Below are positions 22,699 through 33,490 of a stretch of 64,000 nucleotides of DNA, piece by piece. The stretch comes from Symsagittifera roscoffensis (taxonomy: Eukaryota; Xenacoelomorpha; Acoela; Convolutidae): positions 15,923,789 through 15,987,788 of the forward strand of contig NC_087062.1 in the NCBI RefSeq assembly GCF_963678635.1, written 5' to 3'. The translations under genes were made by a program, and so were the position numbers. Within the stretch, counting starts at the first letter, position 1, and each line of letters starts with the position of its first letter. The notes beneath the pieces are model-generated. The model was not told where the DNA came from. It did not search any database and was given only the letters and a program-made list of their open reading frames with translations.

Positions 22699-22999
22699 AA
22701 TAGGCTGGCGGAGCCATTTGACGAGGAAAAAACAAGAGTTTGGACAAAAAAAATTAGTGAATTTGGTATTTTGATAAGGTAGAGGAAGCCTTTTTAAAGT
22801 TTTTCAACTGTACAAAGGGGGGAATCGTCTGCATATGATTGTAATTTGGTTGTAGTATGATTGTAGAATCTTAAGTGATAGACTTCGGAAACAATTTTTT
22901 TGCACAACTTTACATTTCGAAGAGCGCAATGTGAACTCAGCACGAAAAATGACTCAGAGAACTTGAGCTTCAAAAGAAGCCAACGCCATGCCACCACAA

Positions 23000-23412
23000 G
23001 GTGGCGTCCCTCATGCTGGAGGGACCGAATGCTTGAAAATATTTTGGCTTTTTTTCAGCCAATCAGAATTGAATACTCAAAAATCTCAGGGGGACTGCAA
23101 AAATCTCAAAGTAAGCAAATAAATGCAGGCCATTAGTGTTAATATTGATTGATTAGATAATAAGCAGATGAATGAAAATAATGCCGTATCAAAGGCGGAT
23201 TGGAACAAATTTAAAATTTCAAAGATACCGATTTAGGAAAAATGGAAGAGCAAAAAACTAAATTTTTTATGTCTGCACCTATTATATTATTTCATCATTT
23301 TCTGTTTATATTAACTTCTATTTTGTGAGAAAAGTATTTAGCCAATAAGAACGCGTAGCGATAATGATTGGTTGAAATTTTTTCAGCATTCGGTCCCTGC
23401 GGCATGAGAACC
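23000..23412. mobile_element. 413-bp inverted-repeat element in array unit 2
   Basis: Same insertion as 20693-21105. Here the flanking 9-mers are identical: CCACCACAA at 22991-22999 and 23413-23421. The inverted ends share CTCATGC(T)GG and CGAATGCT. No coding sequence inside. Confidence 0.85.
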
Positions 23413-24067
23413 CCACCACAATAAAGAAACCAGTGGAAAAACCATAACAACTAAATTAAAAAAACCAATTCATGACCAAAAATTTTTTAAGGAGTTCGAT
23501 TTAAAATTTTCAATAACATGTTTCACACAGTACCGATCACTCAATAATCAATAATTACTTTTAACTAGATCTAGCTTACAATATAAAAGACTTGATATAC
23601 CGCTTCCAAAATACAATCAAGAGTTATCAAGAATTTCTGAAAAAAAATCTTTTCGTATGTACAGGTAAGTTTCACTTTTAGATTAAGTATAAACAAGTAT
23701 CATTTGTTTACACTGCCGTCTAAAACCGAACAAACAATTATTCTCTCATGGCACCTTAGAACAGGCCATTGACCCTAACAGTGACCACTCAAAGCGGTAC
23801 TGTGATAGTATCTAACCAAATTTGTTCAACTTATAAACGTGCTCTGTCTAGCAAACCAATTGACGATTATTATTATTATTATTACTATTATAATAACTAT
23901 TACTATTAATACTTTTTATAAAAATCGACAATTTGAAACAATTGAACAAAATCATTGACTCAGAAGAAAACGTGTCCGAAAGGTACAATATGCATTCAAA
24001 GTAATAAAGAATAATGTAAAATCTGCTGAATTAAAAAAACTCCTGATTTAAGGCTGGTAATAATAAG

Positions 24068-24439
24068 ATGCCGAGATTTAAACATCTAATTTCTAAAAAA
24101 CAAAGCAGTAGAAATACCAGTGCGAGCAGAACAATCAGCCTAACAGAATCTGATTTCCAAAGAGCCCCGTACTCCAAAATTATTGAAGAAAACGTAGCCA
24201 ACAAACAGCTGACAACAAAAACTGTCAATGAGCTTTCAAGAACGAAAAAAAATGTGCTTTCTGAATTTCAGAAATTTTTAATGATAAATAACTTTTTGAT
24301 TACAAAAAAAACCCGACTCGAGAAAACTGGATCAATAGCTAAACCTTCTTATTCGACTGGAATTTCTGAAAACTATAAATCCATTTTTGAAACAAGAAAA
24401 ACTTCAAGTTTTTTTCCGAGCCATTTGCAACTTTTGTGA
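24068..24439 (+). CDS. Hypothetical basic protein, array copy 3
   Basis: 123 codons, nearly identical to 19460-19858 but with a different C-terminus because of an indel near the end. No recognised domain; same caveats as for copy 1. Confidence 0.28.
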   Translation: MPRFKHLISKKQSSRNTSASRTISLTESDFQRAPYSKIIEENVANKQLTTKTVNELSRTKKNVLSEFQKFLMINNFLITKKTRLEKTGSIAKPSYSTGISENYKSIFETRKTSSFFPSHLQLL

Positions 24440-24793
24440 TAGGAGAGCGTAATTTGTCTTCCATTAGGCAATGAAAATACATTGAGCTTTAAACGAAATC
24501 AGAAGTCAAGTAACGAATAATGAAATTTGAGCGGACAGATACTATTAGGACTGAAAAATGCAAAAAAAATACCAAAAAAGAAGTTTGAGGGTAAACTGAG
24601 CAAAGAGAACTATATGATGTGGTGCAACATTTGAAATTTTATAATCAAAAGGTAAGTGTTCTGGACCACTCATTTCTGTACAACCCGTTAAAGCGCGGAG
24701 AGCGGCGTTTTAAACTACTTGAAGTTTGCTTAAAGACGTATAACTTGCGTCATGGGACCTGGGCATGCGTAATCTAAAATTATCGTCTCTTGA

Positions 24794-24991
24794 ATGACCC
24801 CAATTTATCTAGATAAGGCCTACAGGATCGCTATCCTGGGCGAGGCTTTTGCTGACGCTCGCTTACAGTGCTCTCCTAAGTTAAAGGATGGGCCAAAGAA
24901 AAAGCCGAAACTTTGGAGTGCTTTTCCAAGAGTGAGGGTGTATTTTCCAGTTTTACTAGGGTGTGCGTTGAAGTCCTTGTTGAACGAGTAG
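24794..24991 (+). CDS. Hypothetical 65-codon frame, array copy 3
   Basis: Same frame as 20186-20383 with a single Arg-to-Lys change. Not recognised. Confidence 0.2.
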   Translation: MTPIYLDKAYRIAILGEAFADARLQCSPKLKDGPKKKPKLWSAFPRVRVYFPVLLGCALKSLLNE

Positions 24992-25174
24992 AATAGGCTG
25001 GCGGAGCCATTTGACGAGGAAAAAACAAGAGTTTGGACATAAAAAATTAGTGAATTTGGTATTTTGATCTAGCTTACAATATAAAAGACTTGATATACCG
25101 CTTCCAAAATACTTGACATCGATAAAGTTGAAACAAGTGAATTTCAGTGCAAAAAAATCGTAGCTCCTCGTCTT

Positions 25175-27507
25175 CTATTGCAAACCCAGTATGTACTCCG
25201 GGTGTTTGAACCAGTAGGAATTTTGTCTGAACAAATTCCTCTGAATAAAACCCATCTGTGACGCTGGATAGATCACGTGCATGTGCAGATGTTTGACCAG
25301 AATGAAAGGCGGGTAATGGAAGCCAAACAGAACGTCTCCAAAACTGAAGCAAATTAGATGGAGATATAAAACTTATAGAATGCCACGCTGATTTTTTAAA
25401 CCTTACTTAATTTCAAATTTTTTAGCAATTGAATTTTTTGAAAAAAATTTAGAAAATCAAAAATTAGCAAATACATTTTTCTTTTTTATAGAACTCTGCC
25501 TCTAATTTAAAAAAAAACGTTTGATTCTAATTTTAGTATAATTTAGGATTAACTAGGAGTGTTGAAATTATATTATATTATTTTGGTCCCGGCTGCGATT
25601 TCTCTGAAACAGTTTAGAATAAGGAAAGCATCACTTATATATTTCCGAAAATTTTGTGACAGAAAACGTCTCGTTATATTAAGCTCGAGAATTTTTCCGT
25701 GCATCAATTTTTTTATTAATCTATAATTTCATTTTGCACAATCTTTTTTGAGAAATTATAGCCTTTTTCAACCTATTTCGGCTATATAGGAGGCTCGCTT
25801 ATTTTTTGAGTGACCAACAAAACTAATAATGATAAGTTTTATGTATAATGTGGGCCCAAAATTTGCCAAAACAATTTGATCCCTATTAATCCTGCTAAAA
25901 ACCTAAGCAAGTTTTGCGTCCATTTTCTGTGTTCCTTTTCTGTCTAAAATCAACCCAATTTGAGAAAAATGCGTTCTACATTTGTAATTTTACTCGTTTT
26001 TTTTCAGAATGATTCAAATCAGCTCTGTAAATTTCAAACAACAGCGACAACAGACAAGCCCTCTACAGCATTTGTTGCTCTGGCCAAACCCGTTGATGCT
26101 GCATCCCTTTGACTCCATAATGAAGGGGGGAATAGGGCTTCCCGAATCGGGACGAGACTTTTTATGTAGTTAGATCCTAAATTTTTTTTGGATGGTAGGG
26201 CTAGTTGAGTGGCAATGTTGTCTGTAATGCGCTGAATGACGGTTGCGACTGCGACGGTTGTGGTGTTACTATCGCTTAGAACCTTGATGTTTTTCAAAAC
26301 TAGTCGAGCATCAGGTTTGCCCGTGGAAATATCGTGAATATGTTGACCCCTCGTTTCAATAGAGTTTTATCCATCCGTAATTGCTATTGCGCGGCATTTA
26401 TGGGTTTGGTACTTTGAGCAGTGGTACTTTGAGCAGCACGCCTGAGTGAGGGATTATTTCTCTAACTAATCGAAGTGCAATTATTTTTGAGATGCTAGAG
26501 GCATCAAGGGAATTAAGACTAGCTTTTCAGGCCTCAATTAGTAAGCTTAATTGGACTACTCCTGAACTTATAAAAAGGACTTAATTTGGAACAAAATATC
26601 GTCATTAAAAGGGGGTTAAATTGTTGTGGGGTTATCATGTTACGGCGTTATAATATAGGGGGTGTAAACCGAGGGGGTTAAATATCGTAGGGTTAAAGAG
26701 TGGGGCACCGACAAGTATCAATGTGTCGGTGAAAAGTGTCATTGAATTCAAGAAAACAAAAAAGTGCCAATGAATTCAATTAACTCAAATCAGTGATCGG
26801 CGTTTATGGTAACCCTTGTAGAAGAGCCCGTCTCTACTTTTAACGAGCAGCTGAGAGCATTTAAATTGTAGATTTGACACGGAAAATGACGGGTGAACAT
26901 TGGTCAGCGAAGATGATGGTGGTGATAGCAAAGATGATGAACATTTTAAATAATTTTTTCCTAAAAAAAACAAACTAAATAATTCTCTTCACTTTTTAGT
27001 GGCTCTTAAAAAAAACTAGCTTTTGAAGTGAGGCTTTGATGAGATACCACAATTGACCCCTATGAATTTCCTTGATATAGCAAAAATCGGGCGAAAAAAA
27101 GCATTTTACTCCATAATTCCGCACAGTCACTTCGGTGACGTGGTCAAAACATTAATTTTTGAACAGAGTTGTTTTCAGAAGTAACTCTGGGCTATCCGAA
27201 AAAGTCACACGACTATTCATGCTCTACAAAAGCGGTAATACTTGTTGTCTTGAGTCGCTGGATCTTGAGAGCTCAAAAACGTCTTTGCGTGAGTCAGCAT
27301 TTCCTCAATCAAAATACGATCTTCCTCTTTCTCTTTATAATTCAGGCTTCTTACATCTGTAATATGTCTTTTTGTAATAACCAGAAAATGATGTTTAGCC
27401 GCCGGTTTATGATCAGCAATGATAGCCAAGGTTTCATTCTGCCATAGAATTTTATCTTCTTTGTTTTCCGACAGAACACCGCAAAATACACATGAGTCAC
27501 TTGCCAT
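25175..27507 (-). CDS. HINT3: HINT3-like HIT-family nucleotide hydrolase (2 exons)
   Basis: A histidine-triad protein of the HINT3 type, predicted 144 aa. Members hydrolyse nucleoside phosphoramidates and acyl-adenylates. Exon 1 is 27507-27242 and exon 2 is 25343-25175. The splice is CAA|GTATTA to CTTCAG|TTTTGG, phase 2. The start MASDSC was chosen because a CVFC cysteine pair (C6, C9), typical of HINT3 N-termini, follows at once; an upstream in-frame Met adds 17 unlikely residues. The catalytic triad HLHMHV is residues 107-112 in exon 2, preceded by GFHYPPF as in the family, and the protein ends with NSYWF plus a short tail. The 1.9-kb intron holds transposon debris. The triad was recovered only by splicing, since exon 1 alone runs to a stop before it. 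Confidence 0.88.
25720..26030. mobile_element. Half of a foldback-type element
   Basis: Contains GTCTAAAATCAACCCAATTT then GAGAAAAATGCG, and a CTATATAGGAGGCTCGCT block, matching single arms of the elements at 17150-18470. Only one arm is clear. It lies in the HINT3-like intron and abuts the MULE transposase fragment, apparently truncating it. Confidence 0.5.
26034..26297 (-). pseudogene. Mutator-like (MULE) transposase fragment
   Basis: The minus-strand frame contains ALFPPSLWS and ARATNAVEG, the C-terminal signature of animal MULE transposases (typically LFP..LW and TNAVEGW). The Trp expected after NAVEG is Leu (TTG for TGG). The frame then enters foldback sequence and stops. Only this C-terminal piece is present, inside the HINT3-like intron on the same strand. 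Confidence 0.6.
26400..26720. repeat. Short iterated motifs in the HINT3-like intron
   Basis: GGTACTTTGAGCAGTGGTAC gives two tandem GGTACTTTGAGCAG units at about 26408-26438. GGGGTTAAATTGT-like units recur four or five times at 26614-26695. They may be remnants of iterated transposon ends; no inverse partner was found. Confidence 0.4.
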
Positions 27508-27945
27508 GAGAGATCTCGAAAAAAAATAACCCAGTTTGATACACTTAAAATAACCCAAGTCGGTATCCTATTAATTCACCTAAGCGTACTCTCTTCCGGA
27601 TAAATTTTCCAAAAGGTTCTCACTCACATAGGTTAGATTTACACTATCCACTTGTAGAAGACAACCCGTTCATTCAGTCGATTAGCTTCGAAATCTTTTC
27701 AGAGAAAACCGTTTACCGTTGGAGATCATTTTCGATAAATAAATAGAAGTTGTGAGCCAAAAACTCTCATCCTGCGGAAGTTTGGCACTATATCTGATAG
27801 GGACTAAAGCAATAGAAAAAAAAATCAGCAACAGGAAATAAGTAGAGAAAATCAACTGGAACAAAGTGTGTGTGGACCCTTAAACGTAGAAGCTATCGTC
27901 TTCCCAGACGTTGGATTGGCATAGTAGCATGCACAGTTAATGGTA

Positions 27946-28160
27946 GGGCGACAATTCGTAACATGCGATAATTCGTAACAGGCGACAATTCGTAACAAGC
28001 GACAATTCGTAACAAGGCATTGGCAAGTAGAATACGCTTGCTCCCCTTCGCTTACATCCAGCACGAGAGGAATACTGCGCGTGAATCAGTGTTCCCCGCT
28101 TAATCTATTATTACGATTTGTAGCTTGTTACGAATTGTGGCCTGTTACGAATTATCGGTG
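27946..28160. mobile_element. ~215-bp MITE with iterated CGACAATTCGTAAC ends, copy 2
   Basis: The left arm has four tandem GCGACAATTCGTAACA-type units; the right arm has the inverse twice (GTTACGAATTGTGGCCTGTT). The core CGCTTGCTCC...CACGAGAGGAATACTG matches 16555-16770 closely. It abuts the next element at 28168. Confidence 0.85.
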
Positions 28161-28167
28161 CATATAC

Positions 28168-28535
28168 GAGACAGTCCCATACAAAACAGTCCAATACAAA
28201 ATACTCCGAAAAATCCTGTTATGGAGGAAAAAAACAGTCTAATACAAAACAGTCCGGTTTAAAGTCACCCGTGGACGAGCTGCGCGCGCGTCGCGGCGAT
28301 AACCGGCTCTAAATTTCGTATTAAGTCCTACCCTCTGTTGGCAAGCTCGCAACACGTTGGCTCGACTGCGGCGGTCACCATTATGTTTGTTGAACAAAAG
28401 ACAATTCTCGGCCTGCCGGCTTGTTAAAACAATTATTAATTGGGACCGTTTTTCGGACTGTTTTGTATCGGACTGTTTTTTCGTTCATTTTCATACTTTT
28501 CCGGACTGTTTTGCATTGGATTGTTTTGTACAGAC
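28168..28535. mobile_element. ~368-bp MITE with iterated ACAGTCCAATACAAA ends
   Basis: The left arm repeats ACAGTCC(C/A)ATACAAA; the right arm repeats the inverse, CGGACTGTTTTG(T/C)AT. The centre is unusually GC-rich (GCTGCGCGCGCGTCGCGGCG at ~28271) against the AT-rich surroundings. No coding frame is supported. Confidence 0.8.
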
Positions 28536-30390
28536 ACGGAATTGTCACCTCACGAGACTCAATCATTAAGAGCCATGTGATCGCCCGAGCTTCTTTGAAG
28601 TTTCGTTCAATTAATCTTAGAGTTCTTATTATAGTCTTATTACAAAAAATTATATTGAGCTCTCAAAACGTTCCATCATTCGCCATCACAATCAATTGAT
28701 TGTTTTAGTTGCCGTCATTCTGCATCATCTTCAAAAGAAATTATCCACAACACCGCTCTTTAGATTCAGTGGTGAAGAAACATCAATCTAAAGTTGACCA
28801 TACTTTGGAAATTCTGTTTCAAAATCTGCCTTTAATTCATTTTTAAAAGGTCTCTAGTTTGATTACTTTTATAATAATCGCAAAGCCATTCTGCTGTTTT
28901 GGGCTACCAAATTAGACACTTGAAACTTCGCTAACCGGATTGTTATCCTAGAAGCTGGAAGGATGATTTTGGAACTCCATTGACTACTTGAGAGGGAAAA
29001 ATATAGTGACTCATCGTCAAACTAAGCCCTGGAATACAAATTATGAAAAAACGTATGTACAAATATAAAAATTTTGAATTTAAAAAAGAAAAGATTATGT
29101 AAGCCGCAAAATCATAGTAGAAACGAAGCGAGTTGAAAATTTTTATGCTTGTTCAAAAATATGTTCAAAATGTGAATTACAAGGCATACTTTGGCGAGGG
29201 TCACTCAGTCTCTACCTGATGAGCAGTCAGCACAGTTCCCATTTCATGCATCCGGTGGTTAGGACCAAAATACGGAAAGCAAATTTTCTATTTCGGCGCC
29301 CAAAACTGCGAATATTTTGCCGATGAAACAATTAAACATGAACCAAACAAGAGATTCTTTAGAAAGAAATTTAAGACAATAATTCACACATCATGCGACT
29401 TCTATGATCACGTCGAACTTGCAGTCAACTCCAAGAAATTCGTAGGAGAATTAAGTAGAAGATGGAACAAAGAGGATTGATTTAACCGAAAAAAAAAAAG
29501 AAGAAACATAATAATGGGTTAAAAAAAACTTGAAAATGTGACTAAAAACGAGGATCATATCAGCCGAATTTTCATTGCAGCTTTAATTTAACTCTTGATT
29601 CGTCCTGTGATTCAAATTTAGTTTTTATTATGCTCTTATTTCGGTTGACACTTCAATCCATTGTTATCTACTTCTCTTATAATCTTCGTGCGTTTGACTA
29701 TGAATTCAAAACCATGATAGAAGTCAAGCACTCTGCTTCAAACACTTAAAAAAATCATTTGAGCAAGCGTTATTTATCGTACTCTACGAGCATAAAAAAT
29801 ATATCATCTACGAAAAACTAATATCAAACTCTGAATTGTCTAAAAATGACAGAAACATATAAAATATTAGAGAATACGAAAAAGAAACTCATAGTTGATA
29901 GTGCCGAATGCAACTAATAACTTTAAGCAATCAGGAAAAACGAACTATTGGATTCAATTTCCATAGGAATGATTGAGACGGTTTTCACCAAAGTTATTTC
30001 AGCAGAGGTATTTTTCCGGTAGGCAAATAGTTCGGATAAAAAATTGCAAAATTTTTATGTGATATGCCAATGGATTATTCGTCCGAAAACTTTTCATAAA
30101 AAGGGTAAGTTTCTTAGTTCGATAAAAGTACAGAGCGTAATTATTCGTATTTTCCTCCTGGAGAAAAGGCTTTAAAATGGACGCTTTGATTAAATAGCTG
30201 AATTTCATAAGACTCTTAGGAAAACTTTGATGGGTTCTTGGTAAATATGACTGGCAAAGATGTCGAACGGAGATGTGATATTTGACATGCGAGGTAATGC
30301 TTCTGACAGAGCAACTGAGGCTACTTGCATGAGGTTATCCAAGAGTGGGATGGTTGTGAGAATCACTCGTTCCCACTAATTATTACACAC
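28536..30390. other. Gene-free stretch
   Basis: No coding sequence, element ends or tandem repeats recognised over about 1.85 kb. Confidence 0.5.
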
Positions 30391-30440
30391 AGAGGCGAAG
30401 CTGAGCTTCGCATCAGTTGCGATACCACAAAAATAGCATT
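30391..30440. repeat. Dispersed hairpin motif
   Basis: GCGAAGCTGAGCTTCGC is a perfect 8-bp palindrome with one central base, preceded by ACACAGAG and followed by TTGCGATAC. Diverged copies occur at ~715, 52380, 56823 and 61266, the last three inside the 4.44-kb units. Confidence 0.6.
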
Positions 30441-30582
30441 GCAAGTTGGCAGACAAGAAAAAAAGGCCAAAGAAAACAGAAAAGTCAAGAAACTCATTCG
30501 ATGGCGTTTAATGAAAACTCAAAAACAATTATTGAGCCAAACTTAAATTGTTGTCATGAAAATCTTTGAACTTTAAATTCTA

Positions 30583-32990
30583 CTAGCGTGTACCGCACCT
30601 CCGGTGCTTCGAAATTTCAACAACTCAAAAACTATTCTTTGAGTGTACTCTGACAGCACCCAATTACATGGTTCGTTATTAAAAATTTTGCAAAGTTTTT
30701 TATTCAAGTTTTTTATACAAATTTTGAAGAAGCGTAAAATTTTGTGAAGTTTTATATAAGTTCTTCGAAAAATTTAAAATGAACTAAGAAACGTCACATC
30801 TGGGAAACTGAAAGCAATTAAGCAGTCGCATTTGGATGCAAGATTTGCAACTGCTGAGAGTAAGTTCAAATTTTGTAAAATCTTTTTCATTCGATTTTTT
30901 AATTCAAATTTTGAAAAACCATAAAAATTTTTGACATTTTTTTTATATCTAAGTTTATAATGAACTAAGAAACGTCACATCTGGGAAACTGAAAGTAATT
31001 AAGCAGTCGCATTTGGATGCAAGATTTGCAACTGCTGAGAGTAAGTTCAAATTTTGTAAAAATTTTTTCATTCGATTTTTTAATTCAAATTTTGAAAAAC
31101 CATAAAAATTTTTGACATTTTTTTATATCTAAGTTTATAATAAATTAAGAAACGTCACATCTGCGAAACTGAAAGCAATTTTCATGAAAATTTTTTTGAA
31201 AAAATCACAGAAAACGTCATATCTGGAAAACTGCAAGATTTTGAGCAGTCCTATTCAGAGGCAAGATTCGCAATCCCCTGAGATTACCCTCACATATTCC
31301 AATAACAGGACTGAGATCTTCCAAGTTTTGGAATTTTTCAACATTTCAGTTTTTTGAAAATTTCGAAGAAAATAATAAAAAACGTGATATCTCGAAAACT
31401 ACAAGGATTTGAGCAGTCATAATTGGCGGCGAAATTTGCAACTCCTGAGAGTACCCTGACAGAGCCTCACTACAGAGATGGTAATTTCAAGTTTTGTGAA
31501 ATTTGTTATATCTAAGTTTTCTGAAAAAAAAATTGAAAAAATCTCAAAAAACGTCATATCTCGAAAACTACAAGGATTTGAGCAGCCATAATCAAAGGCT
31601 TTCGCAACCCCTGAGAGTACCCTCACAATATCCAACAACAGGATTGAGATCTTCAACGTTTTGGAAATTTTTTTGAAAAAATCATTAAAAACGTCATATC
31701 TCGAAAACTACAACGATTTGAGAAGTGAGAATTGGAGGCAAGATTTGCAACTGCTGAGAGTAAGTTCAAATTTTGTAAAATCTTTTTCATTCGATTTTTT
31801 AATTCAAATTTTGAAAAACCATAAAAATTTTTGACATTTTTTTTATATCTAAGTTTATAATGAACTAAGAAACGTCACATCTGGGAAACTGAAAGTAATT
31901 AAGCAGTCGCATTTGGATGCAAGATTTGCAACTGCTGAGAGTAAGTTCAAATTTTGTAAAAATTTTTTCATTCGATTTTTCAATTCAAATTTTGAAAAAC
32001 CATAAAAATTTTTGACATTTTTTTATATCTAAGTTTATAATAAATTAAGAAACGTCACATCTGCGAAACTGAAAGCAATTTTCATGAAAATTTTTTTGAA
32101 AAAATCACAGAAAACGTCATATCTGGAAAACTGCAAGATTTTGAGCAGTCCTATTCAGAGGCAAGATTCGCAATCCCCTGAGATTACCCTCACATATTCC
32201 AATAACAGGACTGAGATCTTCCAAGTTTTGGAATTTTTCAACATTTCAGTTTTTTGAAAATTTCGAAGAAAATAATAAAAAACGTGATATCTCGAAAACT
32301 ACAAGGATTTGAGCAGTCATAATTGGCGGCGAAATTTGCAACTCCTGAGAGTACCCTGACAGAGCCTCACTACAGAGATGGTAATTTCAAGTTTTGTGAA
32401 ATTTGTTATATCTAAGTTTTCTGAAAAAAAAATTGAAAAAATCTCAAAAAACGTCATATCTCGAAAACTACAAGGATTTGAGCAGCCATAATCAAAGGCT
32501 TTCGCAACCCCTGAGAGTACCCTCACAATATCCAACAACAGGATTGAGATCTTCAACGTTTTGAAATTTTTTTGAAAAAATCATTGAAAACGTCATATCT
32601 CGAAAACTACAACGATTTGAGAAGTGAGAATTGGAGGCAAGATTCGCAAACCCTGAGAGTACTCTGAAATCACCCAAGTACAGGGTGAGAATTTCAAAAA
32701 TCTTAAAAATTAAATTTTCTAGAAATTTTTTTTAAAAACCTCGAAAATTGTCTATCTCGTAAACTAAAAGAATTTGGTTATTCATATATGAAGGCCAGAA
32801 TCGCAAAACCTGGGAAAACTCTGACAATGATTGGGTTGCTAATTTCAAACTTGGAATAAACACTGAAATTAAACTTGAAAATCGAAAAAAAACCTTAATC
32901 ATTGCAATATACGATATAGCTTAAACGTGAACAAATTCATTTGTTAAACATGCAAAAATAATACGTTGAAAAAGCTTAAACAAGGCGAAC
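30583..32990 (-). mobile_element. Helitron-like element with internal satellite, copy 2 (longest)
   Basis: Minus-strand 3' end: hairpin GCACCGGAGGTGC, then CTAG followed by T (A at 30582 on plus). The 5' side shares CATGCAAAAATAATACGTTG and AAAAAGCTTAAACA with the other copies. The interior consists of about 15 units of ~100-160 bp, including a nearly exact 900-bp direct duplication (30840-31739 and 31740-32639). No Rep/helicase coding sequence. Confidence 0.72.
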
Positions 32991-33419
32991 TTTCAAAAAG
33001 AACACTAATATTTGCGACTTAGGTTGGAAAAAAAAGAGAGTTCATACTATCATACAAGCTTTGCTGGTGAAAAAAAACAAGTGGTAGAAACATAACCAAC
33101 TTAAAAAGTGCGGGCGGGGAACCTAAAAATTCTGCTTTCCTTGTAACGACCCAAAATAAAGTCACTAAGCCAATAAAAAACAGGTGAAAATAGATTGCGC
33201 CGAATAAAGTTTTCAAGCAAAAAAAAGGAAATAAGAAGTCAATGTAAGTAAAATTGCAAATTGCAGGAGTAAATCAAACAGTTAAAATAACATTAAAGAA
33301 AAATGCACGCAGCAAAAAGAACGCAACCAGATGTGGCAACTAAGCCGTCAAAACATAAGACAAACTTATGGCCGACATTTTTATTTGAAACAGAAAATTT
33401 CCCGTTTGAAAAAAAAAAC
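32991..33419. other. Gene-free stretch
   Basis: No supported feature. Short frames here show no domain or family resemblance. Confidence 0.5.
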
Positions 33420-33490
33420 AGGTCATGGTCAGAATCTAACCCAGGCCCTTGGCCTTCTCAGACCAAGTATTTGTTACCTCTAGGCTTAAG
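33420..33490 (-). mobile_element. Degenerate tRNA-derived SINE head
   Basis: The minus strand reads CTAGAGGTAACAAATAC (A-box region) and, about 30 nt on, GGTTAGATTCT at the B-box position. This layout matches the copies at 5395-5480 and 320-400. Clearly decayed. Confidence 0.4.

Larger units (their letters stand above)
21313..23620 (+). repeat. 2.3-kb tandem unit 2
   Basis: Second array copy, full length. The basic-protein frame is broken here by a small insertion (around 21856-21870) and a deletion (around 21918). A (TTA/ATT)n microsatellite at about 21560-21605 is longer than in unit 1. Confidence 0.85.
23621..25112 (+). repeat. 2.3-kb tandem unit 3, internally deleted
   Basis: Third copy, lacking about 802 bp that corresponds to 20461-21262 of unit 1, including the 413-bp element. 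The junction at 25066-25068 is a single GAT present at both deletion edges, a microhomology signature. The unit ends 63 bp from the stop codon of the HINT3-like gene. Confidence 0.85.

Noticed and set aside
25074-25352. 92-codon minus-strand frame overlapping HINT3 exon 2
   Set aside because: Wrong frame: the adjacent frame gives GFHYPPF and the HLHMHV histidine triad.
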